This document shows positions 9,717 through 19,206 of a stretch of 64,000 bases of DNA, piece by piece. This DNA is from Ekhidna lutea (lineage in GTDB: Bacteria; Bacteroidota; Bacteroidia; Cytophagales; Cyclobacteriaceae). The notes beneath the pieces are model-generated. The model did no database searches. It worked only from the letters and a program-made list of their open reading frames with translations, and was not told where the DNA came from. Position numbers and translations under genes: made by a program. Numbering within the stretch: the stretch's first letter is position 1; each line of letters begins with the position of its first letter. The stretch is from NCBI RefSeq assembly GCF_900188325.1, contig NZ_FZPD01000002.1:496001-560000 (forward strand), given 5' to 3'.

Positions 9717-12700
9717 TATGCTTCTATTTTATCGTTTTTGTCTTTATTTCTTACTTTGGTCATGTACCACACATTCGGCATCACTCTCAACTCCTCCAAT
9801 ACGTGGTATGCTCTATCCTCAGTCGCCTCTACGCTCTTCTCGCTGTACTTCAATTTCAATGTTTTCGAAATTCTGCTTTCCGGATCTTTCATATCGCCGA
9901 ATACCAAAGCATCCGTAGGACATGATTTCGCGCAAGCCGTTTGAATCTCTCCATCTTGTGGTCTTCTGCCCTCTTTCTTGGCATCAAGTTTACCAGACTG
10001 AATTCGTTGCACGCAGAACGTACATTTCTCCATCACCCCTCTAGCTCGTACCGTCACATCCGGATTCAATACCATCTTACCCAGATCGTTGTTCATTGGA
10101 GTATTCATGTCAAACTTCGCATTGTCATGATACTTGAACCAGTTGAATCTTCTTACTTTATATGGACAGTTGTTCGCACAATACCTTGTACCGATACATC
10201 TGTTGTAAGTCATTTGGTTAAGACCTTCGCTTGAGTGTGTAGTCGCAGCAACCGGGCAAACCGTCTCACATGGAGCATTGTTACACTGCTGACACATCAT
10301 AGGCTGGAATGTTACTTCCGGATTCTCAACCGCTGCAAGTTCCTTCTGCTTCACCTCCATGAGGTTCTTATCATCAGAAGTCAGCTCATTTTCAGGTCTT
10401 TCGCTATAGTATCTGTCGATTCGAATCCAGTGCATCTCTCTTCTGTTCAGCACTTCTTCCTTACCAACAACAGGGATGTTATTCTCTGTCTGACAGGCCA
10501 CTGTACATGTTCCGCAACCTGTACATGAGTTCAGGTCTACGATCATTCCCCAGTGGTGATTCGGATACTCATGTCCTTTCCAAAGTGAAACAGCATGAGG
10601 ACGTACCTTGCTACCATCTGCCTTAGAAATCATCGGGAAGTTTCTTCCTGCCTGAGGATCTTTTTGGTACTCACCAAGAGTAGTCTCCTGAATGACCGTC
10701 TCACGGCCCGCATACGTCTGGCTCGTTTGTGTTTGAGCAACTTTCTTAACCTCACCGGTCAGGTCTAGCGTGGCATTTTTAGCTGAATAGCTCAACCCAT
10801 TGTCAGAGCTTCCTACCAAAGTGTATGCATTTACTCCAACACCATTTCCTACTTTACCTGCTTTTGTTCTACCGTATCCTACAGCTAAACCAACAGTGCC
10901 ATACGCCTGTCCTGGCTGAGGGATTACGGGAGCAGTAACTGACTTTCCGTTTACGGTAAGAGTAGCAACCTTGTAATCCATGTCGCCACCTTTCACGGCC
11001 CAATCGTTTTCACTTGCCTGCCTTAGGTTAACTGTGAAGTAGTTATCCCAGCAAGCTTTCGTAATTGGATCCGGCATCTCCTGAAGCCACGGGTTGTTGG
11101 CTTGCGTGCCGTCTCCTACTGAGTAGTTGGTGTAAATAGCTAGCTCAAGTCCACTTGGCTTAGCTGAATATCCTTTTAGATTACCTGCCACTACAACAGC
11201 ATCAACCGAAACAGTCTTATCTGCTGCTGGTGCATCTACATTATAAAACCCATCATGCAGACACTTATCGAAGAAGCTGGTCACATCTCCATCAGCAAAT
11301 GGCTGCCATCCTTCTTTTATGAACTCATAATAAGAAGCGTCATTATCCGCCCATCGTAAGAAAGACTCCTGTGCCTGACGTGTATTAAAAATGTTTTTAA
11401 TTGTAGGCTGTGAAAGGGTGATGTGACCGGTCACAGGCTCAAAATCATTCCAAGATTCAAGGTAATGGTGATCCGGAGTGATGTACTTAACCGAGCTGTT
11501 GGTTTCATCCATTCTATCCGATGTAGAAATGGTTGTTTTCACCTTTCCAAGTGAGCTTACCAATTGAGCACCCATTGGGTGGTCATAAGCCGGATTACAG
11601 TTGTAGAATATAACAGAACCAACAGCCCCTCCTTTAACATCACTTACCAACTGAGCAAATGAGTTATCATTCCCTTGTCTTGTATTAATGCTCTTGGACA
11701 AATCAATAGTTGATCCGTAGCTCTGAAGCAAATCATTGATTGCGATTACAAGTAGTTGAACGTTCTTATCATTAGAACCACTTACTACCAATGCTTTGCC
11801 TCTTGACTTCCAAAGATCGTTTGCTGCTTTTTCAAGCATCACTGTATCTTCTAATCTGGAAGCTCCGATTGTAGCAGCTCCAGCTTTTTGTGCTACCAAA
11901 TTGTAAAGATTGGCAACAACCAGTCCTTCTTGTGAAGGAGCAATTGGGGATCTGTAATCAGCATTTGACCCTGTCAAAGATAGGTTTGACTCAAATGCAT
12001 AAAGTCTGGACATCTCTTTCTTGTCCGGACCTAATTTTCTTGTGGAAGCAAATTGCTTGTTGTTCAATGCCTGATTTGGCCATGCGCCTAGGAAATCAGC
12101 AGAAATTGAAACGATAGTGCTTGCCTTTGAGAAATCGTGCATTGGGAAGCTTCTAGCTCCGGTTGCATCTCCATAAGCATCTAATAATCCACTTACAGAA
12201 ACTGGGTCATATTGAATATGCTCAACATCACCATACTTATCTCTTAGTGCTTGAATAGCACGTGCTGTGCTAGGGCTACAGTTGGAATAAGAAACAATAG
12301 AAACTTTACCAGCGTTAGCAGCTAGCTCAGTTTTGATTCGACCATCAATTGTTTCCCAATCTGTATCTTCTCCGGCAATTTTAGGGTTTTGAAGTCGCTC
12401 ACCATCATAAAGAGAAAGCACTGAAGACTCAACCTGAGTGGTTGTTCCACCTTCACTGATCATTGAAAGGTCATTGCCTTCAATCTTGATTGGTCGACCT
12501 TCTCGTGTTTTTACAACAACGGAAGCAACGTCGTTACCCATTGCATAGGTGGATGCATAATAGTTTGCAACACCTGGATCAACATCCACAGGCTTATTTA
12601 CATAAGGAATAGCCTTACGAATAGGTGCCTCACATGCAGCTAAAGAAACTGCTGCTACACCAAAGCCCATCATTTTAAGGAAATCTCTTCGCGACGGATC

Positions 12701-12820
12701 GCCGTTTTCTCCACCATTGATAGGTAAATATTCCGGGAATTCTTTTGAAGCTCTATCTTGGAAATCCGCAGTGTTTTCCAGTTGCTCCACCCCTTTCCAG
12801 TATTTCTTGGTTTCTTTCAT
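9716..12820 (-). CDS. actB: Alternative complex III subunit ActB (molybdopterin-oxidoreductase-like Fe-S protein)
   Basis: The large periplasmic Fe-S subunit of alternative complex III, 1034 residues from the ATG at 12820-12818, 22 nt after actA. An in-frame upstream extension to 12874 would overlap actA and is unlikely. A twin-arginine motif, [12 protein letters not shown] (about residues 43-54), is followed by lipobox-like SLAAC (Cys about 63), so the protein is probably exported folded and lipidated. The middle resembles a molybdopterin oxidoreductase fold; family members carry no Mo cofactor. The Fe-S part (about 765-970) has four cysteine groups beginning [37 protein letters not shown] and CTFCVQ, with a final CAKSCP, giving three or four clusters. 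Confidence 0.96.
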   Translation of the reverse strand: MKETKKYWKGVEQLENTADFQDRASKEFPEYLPINGGENGDPSRRDFLKMMGFGVAAVSLAACEAPIRKAIPYVNKPVDVDPGVANYYASTYAMGNDVASVVVKTREGRPIKIEGNDLSMISEGGTTTQVESSVLSLYDGERLQNPKIAGEDTDWETIDGRIKTELAANAGKVSIVSYSNCSPSTARAIQALRDKYGDVEHIQYDPVSVSGLLDAYGDATGARSFPMHDFSKASTIVSISADFLGAWPNQALNNKQFASTRKLGPDKKEMSRLYAFESNLSLTGSNADYRSPIAPSQEGLVVANLYNLVAQKAGAATIGASRLEDTVMLEKAANDLWKSRGKALVVSGSNDKNVQLLVIAINDLLQSYGSTIDLSKSINTRQGNDNSFAQLVSDVKGGAVGSVIFYNCNPAYDHPMGAQLVSSLGKVKTTISTSDRMDETNSSVKYITPDHHYLESWNDFEPVTGHITLSQPTIKNIFNTRQAQESFLRWADNDASYYEFIKEGWQPFADGDVTSFFDKCLHDGFYNVDAPAADKTVSVDAVVVAGNLKGYSAKPSGLELAIYTNYSVGDGTQANNPWLQEMPDPITKACWDNYFTVNLRQASENDWAVKGGDMDYKVATLTVNGKSVTAPVIPQPGQAYGTVGLAVGYGRTKAGKVGNGVGVNAYTLVGSSDNGLSYSAKNATLDLTGEVKKVAQTQTSQTYAGRETVIQETTLGEYQKDPQAGRNFPMISKADGSKVRPHAVSLWKGHEYPNHHWGMIVDLNSCTGCGTCTVACQTENNIPVVGKEEVLNRREMHWIRIDRYYSERPENELTSDDKNLMEVKQKELAAVENPEVTFQPMMCQQCNNAPCETVCPVAATTHSSEGLNQMTYNRCIGTRYCANNCPYKVRRFNWFKYHDNAKFDMNTPMNNDLGKMVLNPDVTVRARGVMEKCTFCVQRIQSGKLDAKKEGRRPQDGEIQTACAKSCPTDALVFGDMKDPESRISKTLKLKYSEKSVEATEDRAYHVLEELRVMPNVWYMTKVRNKDKNDKIEA

Positions 12821-12842
12821 TATTAGATCAGCTTTTCGAATA

Positions 12843-14093
12843 TTAATAGTGACACTTCGCACATTCCAGACCACCGATATCTTCCACTTTCATCGGTTCC
12901 TTGCTTTGCTCCGAATGAAGCTTCACAAGCTTGTCATAATATTCGTTTCCTTTCGTATTTACATCCGTATCTCTGTGGCAATTGATACACCAACCCATTG
13001 TAAGGCTGGAGTATTGATAAACCACTTCCATTTCTTTGATCGGCCCGTGACAGGTTTCACACTCAAGATCAGCTACGTTCACGTGCTGAGAGTGATTGAA
13101 GTAAGCCAAATCAGGTAAGTTGTGAATTCTCACCCATTCGATTGGCTTGGTGTTCGTGCCATATGTTTTTGTCTCAGGATCGTAATCGATCGCTGCGTAG
13201 ATTTTCTGAATTTCTTCTGATTCCGTCTTTACCTGCGTATGACAATTCATACAAATATTAGGTGATGGAATGTTTGCCGATTTTGACTTATTCACACCCG
13301 TGTGACAGTACTGGCAATCGATCTCATATTGTCCTGCGTGAATCTCGTGCGAGAACGCAATTGGCTGCTCAGGTTGATATCCTTGCTGCACACCAATGGT
13401 GAAGGCACCATCTATTAGCGTCTTCAGCACAAGGATAGTGAAGACAAACACCACGAGTCCAACGAAGTTGTTGCTCTTTAAGAAAGCAGAAACGTCAAAT
13501 TGTTGTGATACAACTTCTTGTTCAGCTTCATCCAGACCCTTAGCATCTTTCAGATGTCTGACCAGTGTACGTGCAGCAATTATTAAAGCCACAACAGCAA
13601 GTCCAAGCACTACAACAAGAATAATGATGATTGACATTAAGTAAGAGGATGAAATTGAATCACCCTCACCTTCAGCAGTTGTAGCAGTTGTATCTTCTGC
13701 TGGTGGACCTTTAGCTGTCTCTGCCTTTATATAAGCAAGGATTTCCATGACCTGATCGTCACTGAATGGAAATGCTTGCATCAATGTTTTGTCATATTCC
13801 TCATAGAGCGCTACAGCTTCTTCATCACCAGAGGCGATCAAAGCCTGGGAGTTTTTAATCCATGAGTTTAACCACTCAACGGATCGACGCTCGGATACAC
13901 CGTTAAGTGCAGGTCCAATACGCACTTCCCATATCCTGTGACACTGGGTACAGTTTGCATTGAAGGTTGCTTCGCCGGCCGCTACTACGCTTTCGTCTGT
14001 GGGAATTTCCTGAGCATTTAAGCTCATGGTTGTAAAAATTCCAAAGGCAATGCCCAGGAAGATTTTGGTTAGATTCGGTGTTGTTTTAAACAT
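12843..14093 (-). CDS. actA: Alternative complex III subunit ActA (multihaem cytochrome c)
   Basis: First gene of the respiratory operon, 416 residues from the ATG at 14093-14091. The start is chosen because the signal peptide (MFKTTPNLTKIFLGIAFGIF... to about residue 28) begins there, and because the longer reading frame would run through the promoter at 14124-14154. Six CxxCH sites are visible: CTQCH at residue 48 in an N-terminal monohaem domain, then CQYCH, CMNCH, CETCH, CINCH and CAKCH in a pentahaem cytochrome c3-like domain (about 257-415). Two membrane segments lie between the domains (about 145-170 and 205-225). ActA forms the electron-exit side of the complex. Confidence 0.95.
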   Translation of the reverse strand: MFKTTPNLTKIFLGIAFGIFTTMSLNAQEIPTDESVVAAGEATFNANCTQCHRIWEVRIGPALNGVSERRSVEWLNSWIKNSQALIASGDEEAVALYEEYDKTLMQAFPFSDDQVMEILAYIKAETAKGPPAEDTTATTAEGEGDSISSSYLMSIIIILVVVLGLAVVALIIAARTLVRHLKDAKGLDEAEQEVVSQQFDVSAFLKSNNFVGLVVFVFTILVLKTLIDGAFTIGVQQGYQPEQPIAFSHEIHAGQYEIDCQYCHTGVNKSKSANIPSPNICMNCHTQVKTESEEIQKIYAAIDYDPETKTYGTNTKPIEWVRIHNLPDLAYFNHSQHVNVADLECETCHGPIKEMEVVYQYSSLTMGWCINCHRDTDVNTKGNEYYDKLVKLHSEQSKEPMKVEDIGGLECAKCHY

Positions 14094-14123
14094 GTATTCC
14101 GATGACTTGAGATCAAACGCGTA

Positions 14124-14154
14124 CAAAAGTAACATGGGGTTGCTGTTTTTCAAA
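14124..14154 (-). promoter_or_regulatory. Promoter of the act-cta operon
   Basis: On the minus strand the sequence reads TTTG (14154-14151), a spacer of exactly 19 nt, then TACTTTTG (14131-14124). This is the Bacteroidota primary-sigma consensus TTTG-N19-TAnnTTTG. Transcription would start a few bases downstream, about 25 nt before the actA ATG at 14093. No other promoter of this quality was seen inside the cluster, so it probably drives the whole operon. Confidence 0.8.
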
Positions 14155-14286
14155 GGTAGGCTATAAACCTACCTAACCCTATCTGGTTACTCTTTCGTAA
14201 CCTAATGAAATTCAGCATATTAAGAATGAATAAAATCGTATAAATGAGCTTATTTAGAATTATTTTAAATAAGTAAAAGCAATTGT

Positions 14287-15570
14287 TTATTTGGTGTTTC
14301 CGACAGGGTCAGTATAAACACTTATTTCAGTGTTGAGGTAATCACTTAGCAATTGATGGATCGTTGGTCTAACATTAAGTTGATAGAGGGCTCGATGTGT
14401 TCGGTCAGGGTATACTCGGTTGGTAAGAAAAATAAATACCAGCTCACTATCCGGATCTGCCCAGGCTAATGTGCCTGTATATCCGGTATGTCCGTAGCTT
14501 TCGAAGCTGGCGTCTTTTGCAACACTACTTCGAATCGAATCATACTCTAATAATGGCTTATCAAAACCAAGTCCTCTTCGGTTTTCATTATTTGGATATT
14601 GAGATGTAGTGAAAAGCCTTATCGTTTGAGGAGATAATATTTGAAGGGTATCGTACTTTCCATTATTGAGAAACATCCGAAATACCTTTCCTAAATCAGT
14701 GGCGTTACTAAACAAACCTGCATTTCCTGAAATTCCTTTCATCATAATCGCTCCTTCATCATGTACCTTTCCATGTATTGGGTGCATGCGAAAGAACGTA
14801 TCTATTTCTGTAGGCACGATCTGGCTTAAGTCATATTTTTTAAGTGGGTTAAAAGTGAGTGTTTCTGCACCCAGTTTATCATAAAAGTGAACATTCAAAT
14901 AATCCTTATATAAAGTATCCGTAAGACTGTGAACCAGTTCAGGAATCAAATAAAAAAACAATCCTGAGTATCTATATTTCTTCACATCCGAAACGTCACT
15001 CTTCCGAATCATCTGCTTGATTTTGTCATAAAAGTCGCTGTGCAAATACAAGCTATCGGAAATGGGGTACCCATAGTCCTCATCTAATTCATTAGTTACC
15101 GTATTATTTTTCCATTTACCACTTTTCCGCTTAACCTCAGAATAGTATGGAATCCACGGATACAATCCGCCCTGATGAGCAAGTGCTTCTCGAAAGGTCA
15201 CCTTCCCAACCTTCCTCCCTATTTTATTAATGTAGTCTCGAATTTCGTCATCCAGATCATAGTGACCATCCTCATATAACTTCATCATAGCAAGCGTACC
15301 GCCCACCACCTTCGTTATGGAAGCGATATCGTAAATATCATTTACGGCTACTCTCCTGGATGAGTCATACGTATGAAACCCGTAAGATTTCAATAAAAAA
15401 ACACTATCCCCTTTGCTAGCATAAATAACACAACCTGGAAAAGCTTCCTCTTCTATTGCATTTGAAACGATACTATCGATTGCCAATTGTAGCTTTTCTA
15501 TAGACTGGCCTTTTGTGCAAACGATTGCAAAAAAGAAAAGAACTGATAACGTATGTTGAAGCTTTCGCAT
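14287..15570 (-). CDS. Secreted serine hydrolase (beta-lactamase / penicillin-binding-like)
   Basis: A 427-residue class-C beta-lactamase-fold serine hydrolase. A signal peptide (about residues 1-21, ending near CTKGQ) indicates export. The catalytic Ser-x-x-Lys is SITK in DIASITKVVGG, the second motif is a variant Tyr-Ser-Gly (KYRYSGLFFYLIPELV) rather than Tyr-x-Asn, and the third is GHTGYTG near residue 360. The family includes D,D-peptidases, esterases and lactamases, and in Bacteroidota is often fused to NagZ-type glycosidases; this one stands alone. Substrate is unknown, with cell-wall muropeptides a guess. It is divergent from the serine-biosynthesis fusion gene with only 31 nt between the starts. 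Confidence 0.85.
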   Translation of the reverse strand: MRKLQHTLSVLFFFAIVCTKGQSIEKLQLAIDSIVSNAIEEEAFPGCVIYASKGDSVFLLKSYGFHTYDSSRRVAVNDIYDIASITKVVGGTLAMMKLYEDGHYDLDDEIRDYINKIGRKVGKVTFREALAHQGGLYPWIPYYSEVKRKSGKWKNNTVTNELDEDYGYPISDSLYLHSDFYDKIKQMIRKSDVSDVKKYRYSGLFFYLIPELVHSLTDTLYKDYLNVHFYDKLGAETLTFNPLKKYDLSQIVPTEIDTFFRMHPIHGKVHDEGAIMMKGISGNAGLFSNATDLGKVFRMFLNNGKYDTLQILSPQTIRLFTTSQYPNNENRRGLGFDKPLLEYDSIRSSVAKDASFESYGHTGYTGTLAWADPDSELVFIFLTNRVYPDRTHRALYQLNVRPTIHQLLSDYLNTEISVYTDPVGNTK

Positions 15571-15574
15571 GTTC

Positions 15575-15582
15575 TATTTTTG
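15575..15582 (+). promoter_or_regulatory. -7 element of the promoter for the SerB-SerA fusion gene
   Basis: TATTTTTG matches TAnnTTTG exactly and lies 20 nt before the ATG at 15602, implying a leader of about a dozen bases. No clear TTG sits 19 nt upstream (TATG is at 15552-15555), so the -33 half is weak. Confidence 0.5.
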
Positions 15583-15601
15583 ACCCTTATCCGAATTATA
15601 T

Positions 15602-17494
15602 ATGGAGCAAACCAAGTATTTCATTATTGATTTCGACAGCACATTCACTCAAGTGGAAGCACTGGATGTATTGGCAGAAATCTCTCTCAAGGATAATGAA
15701 AATCAATCGAATGCCATTGCTGATATCAAGACCATTACGGATCAGGGTATGGAAGGAGGCATGTCTTTTCGAGAATCATTAAAAAAACGAGTGGATATTC
15801 TTCAGGGAAACAAAGAACATTTACCTGAATTGGTAGATCGATTGAGCTCGTTGGTTTCGCCCTCCTTCAAGCGGAATACAGAGTTTATCAATAAGTATAA
15901 AGATCAGATTTACATCGTCTCGAATGGCTTCAAAGACTTCATTGTACCGATCGTAAGCAAGTTCGGAATAAAGGAGGAAAATGTCTTTGCCAATGAATTT
16001 ACCTATGATGATACCGGTAATATTATAGGGTTTGATGAGGGGAACATCTTGTCAGAAAACAATGGAAAGCCCAGACAAATTGAAAGTCTTGGATTGAAAG
16101 GTGAAGTGTTTGTGCTTGGAGACGGCTTTACTGATTTTGAAATAAAGAAGGCTGGCCTTGCGCACAAGTTTTATGCATTTACAGAAAATGTGAGAAGAGA
16201 AAAAATTCTCAATGAGGCTGATCACGAGGCACCTTCCTTAGATGAGTTTCTGTTCACACAAAAACTAGAGCGCGCCCACTCCTACCCTAAAAACAGAATT
16301 AAAGCTTTGCTACTGGAAAACATTCATGAGGGAGCAATCAAGCGACTCAAGGAAGAGGGTTATCAGGTAGACGTTCATCCTGCTGGAATGACCGAAGATG
16401 AACTCGCAGAAGCTATTAAGGATGTGAGTTTGCTTGGCATTCGGTCCAAGACCATGGTCACCGAAAAGGTATTATCAAAAGCAAAGAGACTGTTGTCAAT
16501 TGGGGCTTTTTGTATTGGTACGAACCAAATAGATCTTTCTGCGGCATTGAAAAAGGGAGTGGCAGTTTTTAACGCTCCATTCTCTAATACGCGATCTGTA
16601 GTAGAGCTTGCACTGGCAGAAATCATCATGCTGATGCGAAACCTACCTGATAAGATGACTCAAATGCATCAGGGTAAATGGAATAAATCAGCAAGCGGAA
16701 GCTTTGAGATAAGAGGAAAAACACTCGGCATTATTGGTTATGGCAAAATTGGCTCTCAGCTATCCGTATTGGCTGAATCCATTGGGATGAATGTGCAGTA
16801 TTTTGATATAGAAGAAAAGCTTGCTTTAGGTAATGCGACAGCCTGCCCAAGTTTAGAACACTTATTAATGTCATCCGACATCATAAGTATTCATGTAGAT
16901 GGAAGGCCAGAAAATGAATTTATGATTGCTCATCATGAGTTTGAGCAAATGAAACAGGGTGTGGTCTTTATCAACTTAAGCAGGGGTCACATTGTAGATA
17001 TTGATGCCTTGGCGAAAAACATTGAAAATGGTAAGATTCATGGAGCCAGTGTGGATGTATTTCCTGAGGAACCATTGAGCAATGATCATCCGTTCAAATC
17101 ACCGCTGATGGGAATGAAGAACACCATTTTGACCCCACATGTAGGGGGTAGCACATTGGAAGCTCAGGAAAATATTGCAGATTTTGTTCCTTCAAAAATT
17201 ATTGAATACATCAATACCGGATCCACCACCAATAGTGTGAATTTTCCAAACATTACGCTACCAACATTAAGTCAGGCTCATCGGTTTATTCATATTCATA
17301 AAAATGAACCCGGCATTTTGGCTGAGATTAATAATGTACTGGCAAAACATGGCATTAATATTGGTGGACAATACCTTAAAACCAATGATTTGGTGGGGTA
17401 TGTTATTACGGATATAGACAAGAACTATAAAGAAGAAGTAATAAAAGACCTGAAAATGGTCCGAGGTACCATAAGATTCAGAGTTTTATATTAA
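15602..17494 (+). CDS. serA: Phosphoserine-phosphatase-like HAD domain fused to D-3-phosphoglycerate dehydrogenase
   Basis: A 630-residue two-enzyme fusion for serine synthesis. Residues 1-225 are a SerB-like HAD phosphatase: motif I IIDFDSTFT (nucleophile Asp10, acid Asp12), motif II IYIVSNGF, motif III Lys in ENNGKPRQ and motif IV LGDGFTDFE (about 172-180). All HAD residues appear intact. Residues about 235-555 are a D-2-hydroxyacid dehydrogenase: NAD loop IIGYGKIGSQ, catalytic Arg in NLSRGHIVD, Glu in FPEEP and His in LTPHVGGST (about 513). Residues about 558-630 are an ACT domain (HIHKNEPGILAEINNVL) for feedback by serine. It may catalyse the first and last steps of the phosphorylated pathway, with serC nearby supplying the middle step; phosphoserine specificity of the HAD part is inferred. 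Confidence 0.9.
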   Translation: MEQTKYFIIDFDSTFTQVEALDVLAEISLKDNENQSNAIADIKTITDQGMEGGMSFRESLKKRVDILQGNKEHLPELVDRLSSLVSPSFKRNTEFINKYKDQIYIVSNGFKDFIVPIVSKFGIKEENVFANEFTYDDTGNIIGFDEGNILSENNGKPRQIESLGLKGEVFVLGDGFTDFEIKKAGLAHKFYAFTENVRREKILNEADHEAPSLDEFLFTQKLERAHSYPKNRIKALLLENIHEGAIKRLKEEGYQVDVHPAGMTEDELAEAIKDVSLLGIRSKTMVTEKVLSKAKRLLSIGAFCIGTNQIDLSAALKKGVAVFNAPFSNTRSVVELALAEIIMLMRNLPDKMTQMHQGKWNKSASGSFEIRGKTLGIIGYGKIGSQLSVLAESIGMNVQYFDIEEKLALGNATACPSLEHLLMSSDIISIHVDGRPENEFMIAHHEFEQMKQGVVFINLSRGHIVDIDALAKNIENGKIHGASVDVFPEEPLSNDHPFKSPLMGMKNTILTPHVGGSTLEAQENIADFVPSKIIEYINTGSTTNSVNFPNITLPTLSQAHRFIHIHKNEPGILAEINNVLAKHGINIGGQYLKTNDLVGYVITDIDKNYKEEVIKDLKMVRGTIRFRVLY

Positions 17495-17533
17495 GTTTAA
17501 ACCAAAATAAAGTTAACACCACCCAACCTAGAG

Positions 17534-17557
17534 AGCTTATTTTAACGTTTATAAGCT
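17534..17557 (+). repeat. Inverted repeat (hairpin) in the leader of the YtxJ-like gene
   Basis: AGCTTAT (17534-17540) and ATAAGCT (17551-17557) can pair as a 7-bp stem around a 10-nt loop containing AACGTT. It lies between the stop of the fusion gene and the ATG at 17570 and has no T-run, so it may be an mRNA structure rather than a terminator. Confidence 0.4.
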
Positions 17558-17569
17558 AAATTGTAAAGA

Positions 17570-17956
17570 ATGAGTTATCCGCTTAATTGGAAATCGCTTG
17601 ATACTATAGAGGAGTTCGATCGCCTAGTTGAAACCTCCAGGGATAAACCTGCGCTTATATTTAAGCACAGACCTTCATCTCCTGAAAGTACACATGCATT
17701 ACAAACGCTGGAAGCCGATTGGTCTATATCTCCTGAAAATCTTGACCTCTACATGGTCGATGTGATGAAAGATAAAGATGTGGCTGAGGCTGTTACAGAT
17801 ATGGCTGGTGTCATTAATGAGTACCCCCAAGTATTATTATTTGCTGACGGTGTTACCATGTATGACGAGTCCAGGGAGATGATCAGTGTGAAGAAGATAA
17901 AGCTTGCACTTAAAATCATCAACAGGACATTTAAGTGGATGGAAACAAGGGTTTAA
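17570..17956 (+). CDS. YtxJ-like thioredoxin-fold protein without the usual cysteine
   Basis: A 128-residue cytoplasmic protein with the overall pattern of the YtxJ family (monothiol, bacillithiol-associated thioredoxin-like proteins): an N-terminal W-x-x-L-D-T-I-E-E-F-D-R-L segment, the LIFKHRPSSPES stretch near residue 30, and INEYPQVLLFADGVTMYDES near residues 83-102. In typical YtxJ the stretch after LIFKH has the redox Cys (KHSTRC-type); here it is RPSSPES, and the whole protein has no cysteine. It therefore cannot do thiol chemistry with its own residues and may be a binding or scaffold version. It lies between the PGDH fusion and serC. The family assignment is from memory of the pattern and is moderately secure. 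Confidence 0.6.
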   Translation: MSYPLNWKSLDTIEEFDRLVETSRDKPALIFKHRPSSPESTHALQTLEADWSISPENLDLYMVDVMKDKDVAEAVTDMAGVINEYPQVLLFADGVTMYDESREMISVKKIKLALKIINRTFKWMETRV

Positions 17957-17988
17957 GGAACTAAAATCCGAGTTTAAAAATTATACTT

Positions 17989-18015
17989 GCTCTTTGACTT
18001 CAAAGAGCTTTTTTT
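17989..18015 (+). terminator. Intrinsic-terminator-like hairpin directly in front of serC
   Basis: GCTCTTTG (17989-17996), loop ACTT, CAAAGAGC (18001-18008) form a perfect 8-bp stem followed by seven T residues (18009-18015). The ATG of serC begins at 18016, immediately after the T-run. The hairpin may end the upstream transcript or attenuate read-through into serC. Confidence 0.75.
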
Positions 18016-19086
18016 ATGCCTAATAAAATCTATTTCACTCCAGGGCCCGCACAGCTTTTCTATACATTTGAAGAACACCTGAAAAAAGCCCTTTTTCTGG
18101 ATATCCCTTCCATTTCTCACAGAAGCAAGACCTTCATTAAGGTTGTAGAAGAGACCAATGAAGCATTGAAAGAACTTCTGGAGCTACCGAATGGCTATGA
18201 TATCTTCTTTCTAAATTCGGCGAATGAAGCCTGGGACCGAATTATTCAAAACCTTGTCATCAATACATCGCATCATTTTGCTAATGGATCATTCAGTAAG
18301 AAGTTCTATGACTTTGCCATTGATCACAATAAGAAAAGCGCAATAACTGAGTCATCCGCAGGAAACCCATTCCAGTCAATGAAAGTGTCTGAAGAGGCGG
18401 AACTTATAGGTATTACTAAAAATGAAACAAGTGTTGGTTATACTTTCACAGAGGATGAAATAGCTCAACTGAGGAAAGAAAATCCGGATAAGCTCATTGC
18501 CCTTGATATTGTTAGCGCCTCCCCTTCTTTGCCTGTAGATTTCAGTCAGGTAGATACAGCGTATTTCTCCGTGCAAAAGGGATTCGGTATGCCGCCTGGG
18601 CTAGGCATTTGGATCACAAATGAAAAATGTCTGGAAAAAGCTGAAGAAAAAGCGAAAACTACCTCACTTGGATCTTATAGGGCGTTACCTAATTTAAAGA
18701 AATTCGGTGCGAAAAATCAAACGCCGGAAACCCCTAATATGCTTTTCATTTATATCCTTGGCAAGATTGCGCAGGATATAATTAAGGCTGGTGCGACCAG
18801 AATGCGCAACGATACCACCTATAAAGCAACACTTTTGAATCAAGCGATTGAAAATCATCCTTTACTCGATCATTTCGTTTCTTCACAGAAACATCGCTCA
18901 AAAACGACAGTCGTAGCTAAAACATCAGAAACTGAAAAGATTTTGAAATTCTTCGAAAGTAGAGGACTTGTCTTAGGAACAGGATATGGAAGTTTTAAGG
19001 AAAACCACATAAGAATTGCTAACTTCCCTACTCACTCTAAAGAATCCGTTGAAATGGTGTGTGATTTGATGAAAAAAATAGAATAA
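18016..19086 (+). CDS. serC: Phosphoserine aminotransferase (class V, PLP-dependent)
   Basis: Converts 3-phosphohydroxypyruvate and glutamate to phosphoserine and 2-oxoglutarate, the middle step between the two activities of the upstream fusion. The 356-residue protein starts IYFTPGPAQLF, the standard SerC N-terminus (FxAGP type). It has the substrate-binding HRSKTF near residue 36, a cofactor pocket including HFANGSFSKKF, and the PLP-binding Lys188 in FSVQKGFGMPPGLGIW. Length is normal. The start abuts a terminator-like hairpin, so initiation may come from read-through or from an unrecognised promoter. It belongs to the shorter, divergent SerC branch common in Bacteroidota, and other class V transaminations cannot be excluded by eye. 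Confidence 0.88.
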   Translation: MPNKIYFTPGPAQLFYTFEEHLKKALFLDIPSISHRSKTFIKVVEETNEALKELLELPNGYDIFFLNSANEAWDRIIQNLVINTSHHFANGSFSKKFYDFAIDHNKKSAITESSAGNPFQSMKVSEEAELIGITKNETSVGYTFTEDEIAQLRKENPDKLIALDIVSASPSLPVDFSQVDTAYFSVQKGFGMPPGLGIWITNEKCLEKAEEKAKTTSLGSYRALPNLKKFGAKNQTPETPNMLFIYILGKIAQDIIKAGATRMRNDTTYKATLLNQAIENHPLLDHFVSSQKHRSKTTVVAKTSETEKILKFFESRGLVLGTGYGSFKENHIRIANFPTHSKESVEMVCDLMKKIE

Positions 19087-19206
19087 TCTTCGGTTTGAGT
19101 GAAACAATTTCATTGAAATCAGAGTATTTCAGTAAAACTTCACTATTTGAAGAAAAAATATTTTGAAAAATAGAATTTAAGTTATGAAATGATCTTGAAT
19201 CAATCA

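Noticed and set aside
9450-10528. Several open frames on the plus strand opposite actB and actC
   Set aside because: They are antisense to conserved coding sequence, have no recognisable domain or promoter, and are His/Ser/Cys-rich as expected for shadows.
14094-14153. Longer actA start at 14153
   Set aside because: It would put the start codon inside the consensus promoter and place 20 unrelated residues before a clear signal peptide.
14249-14273. AT-only inverted repeat CTTATTTA/TAAATAAG near the end of the serine hydrolase gene
   Set aside because: The stem has only one GC pair at its base and no T-run on either strand; it may be chance in AT-rich DNA.
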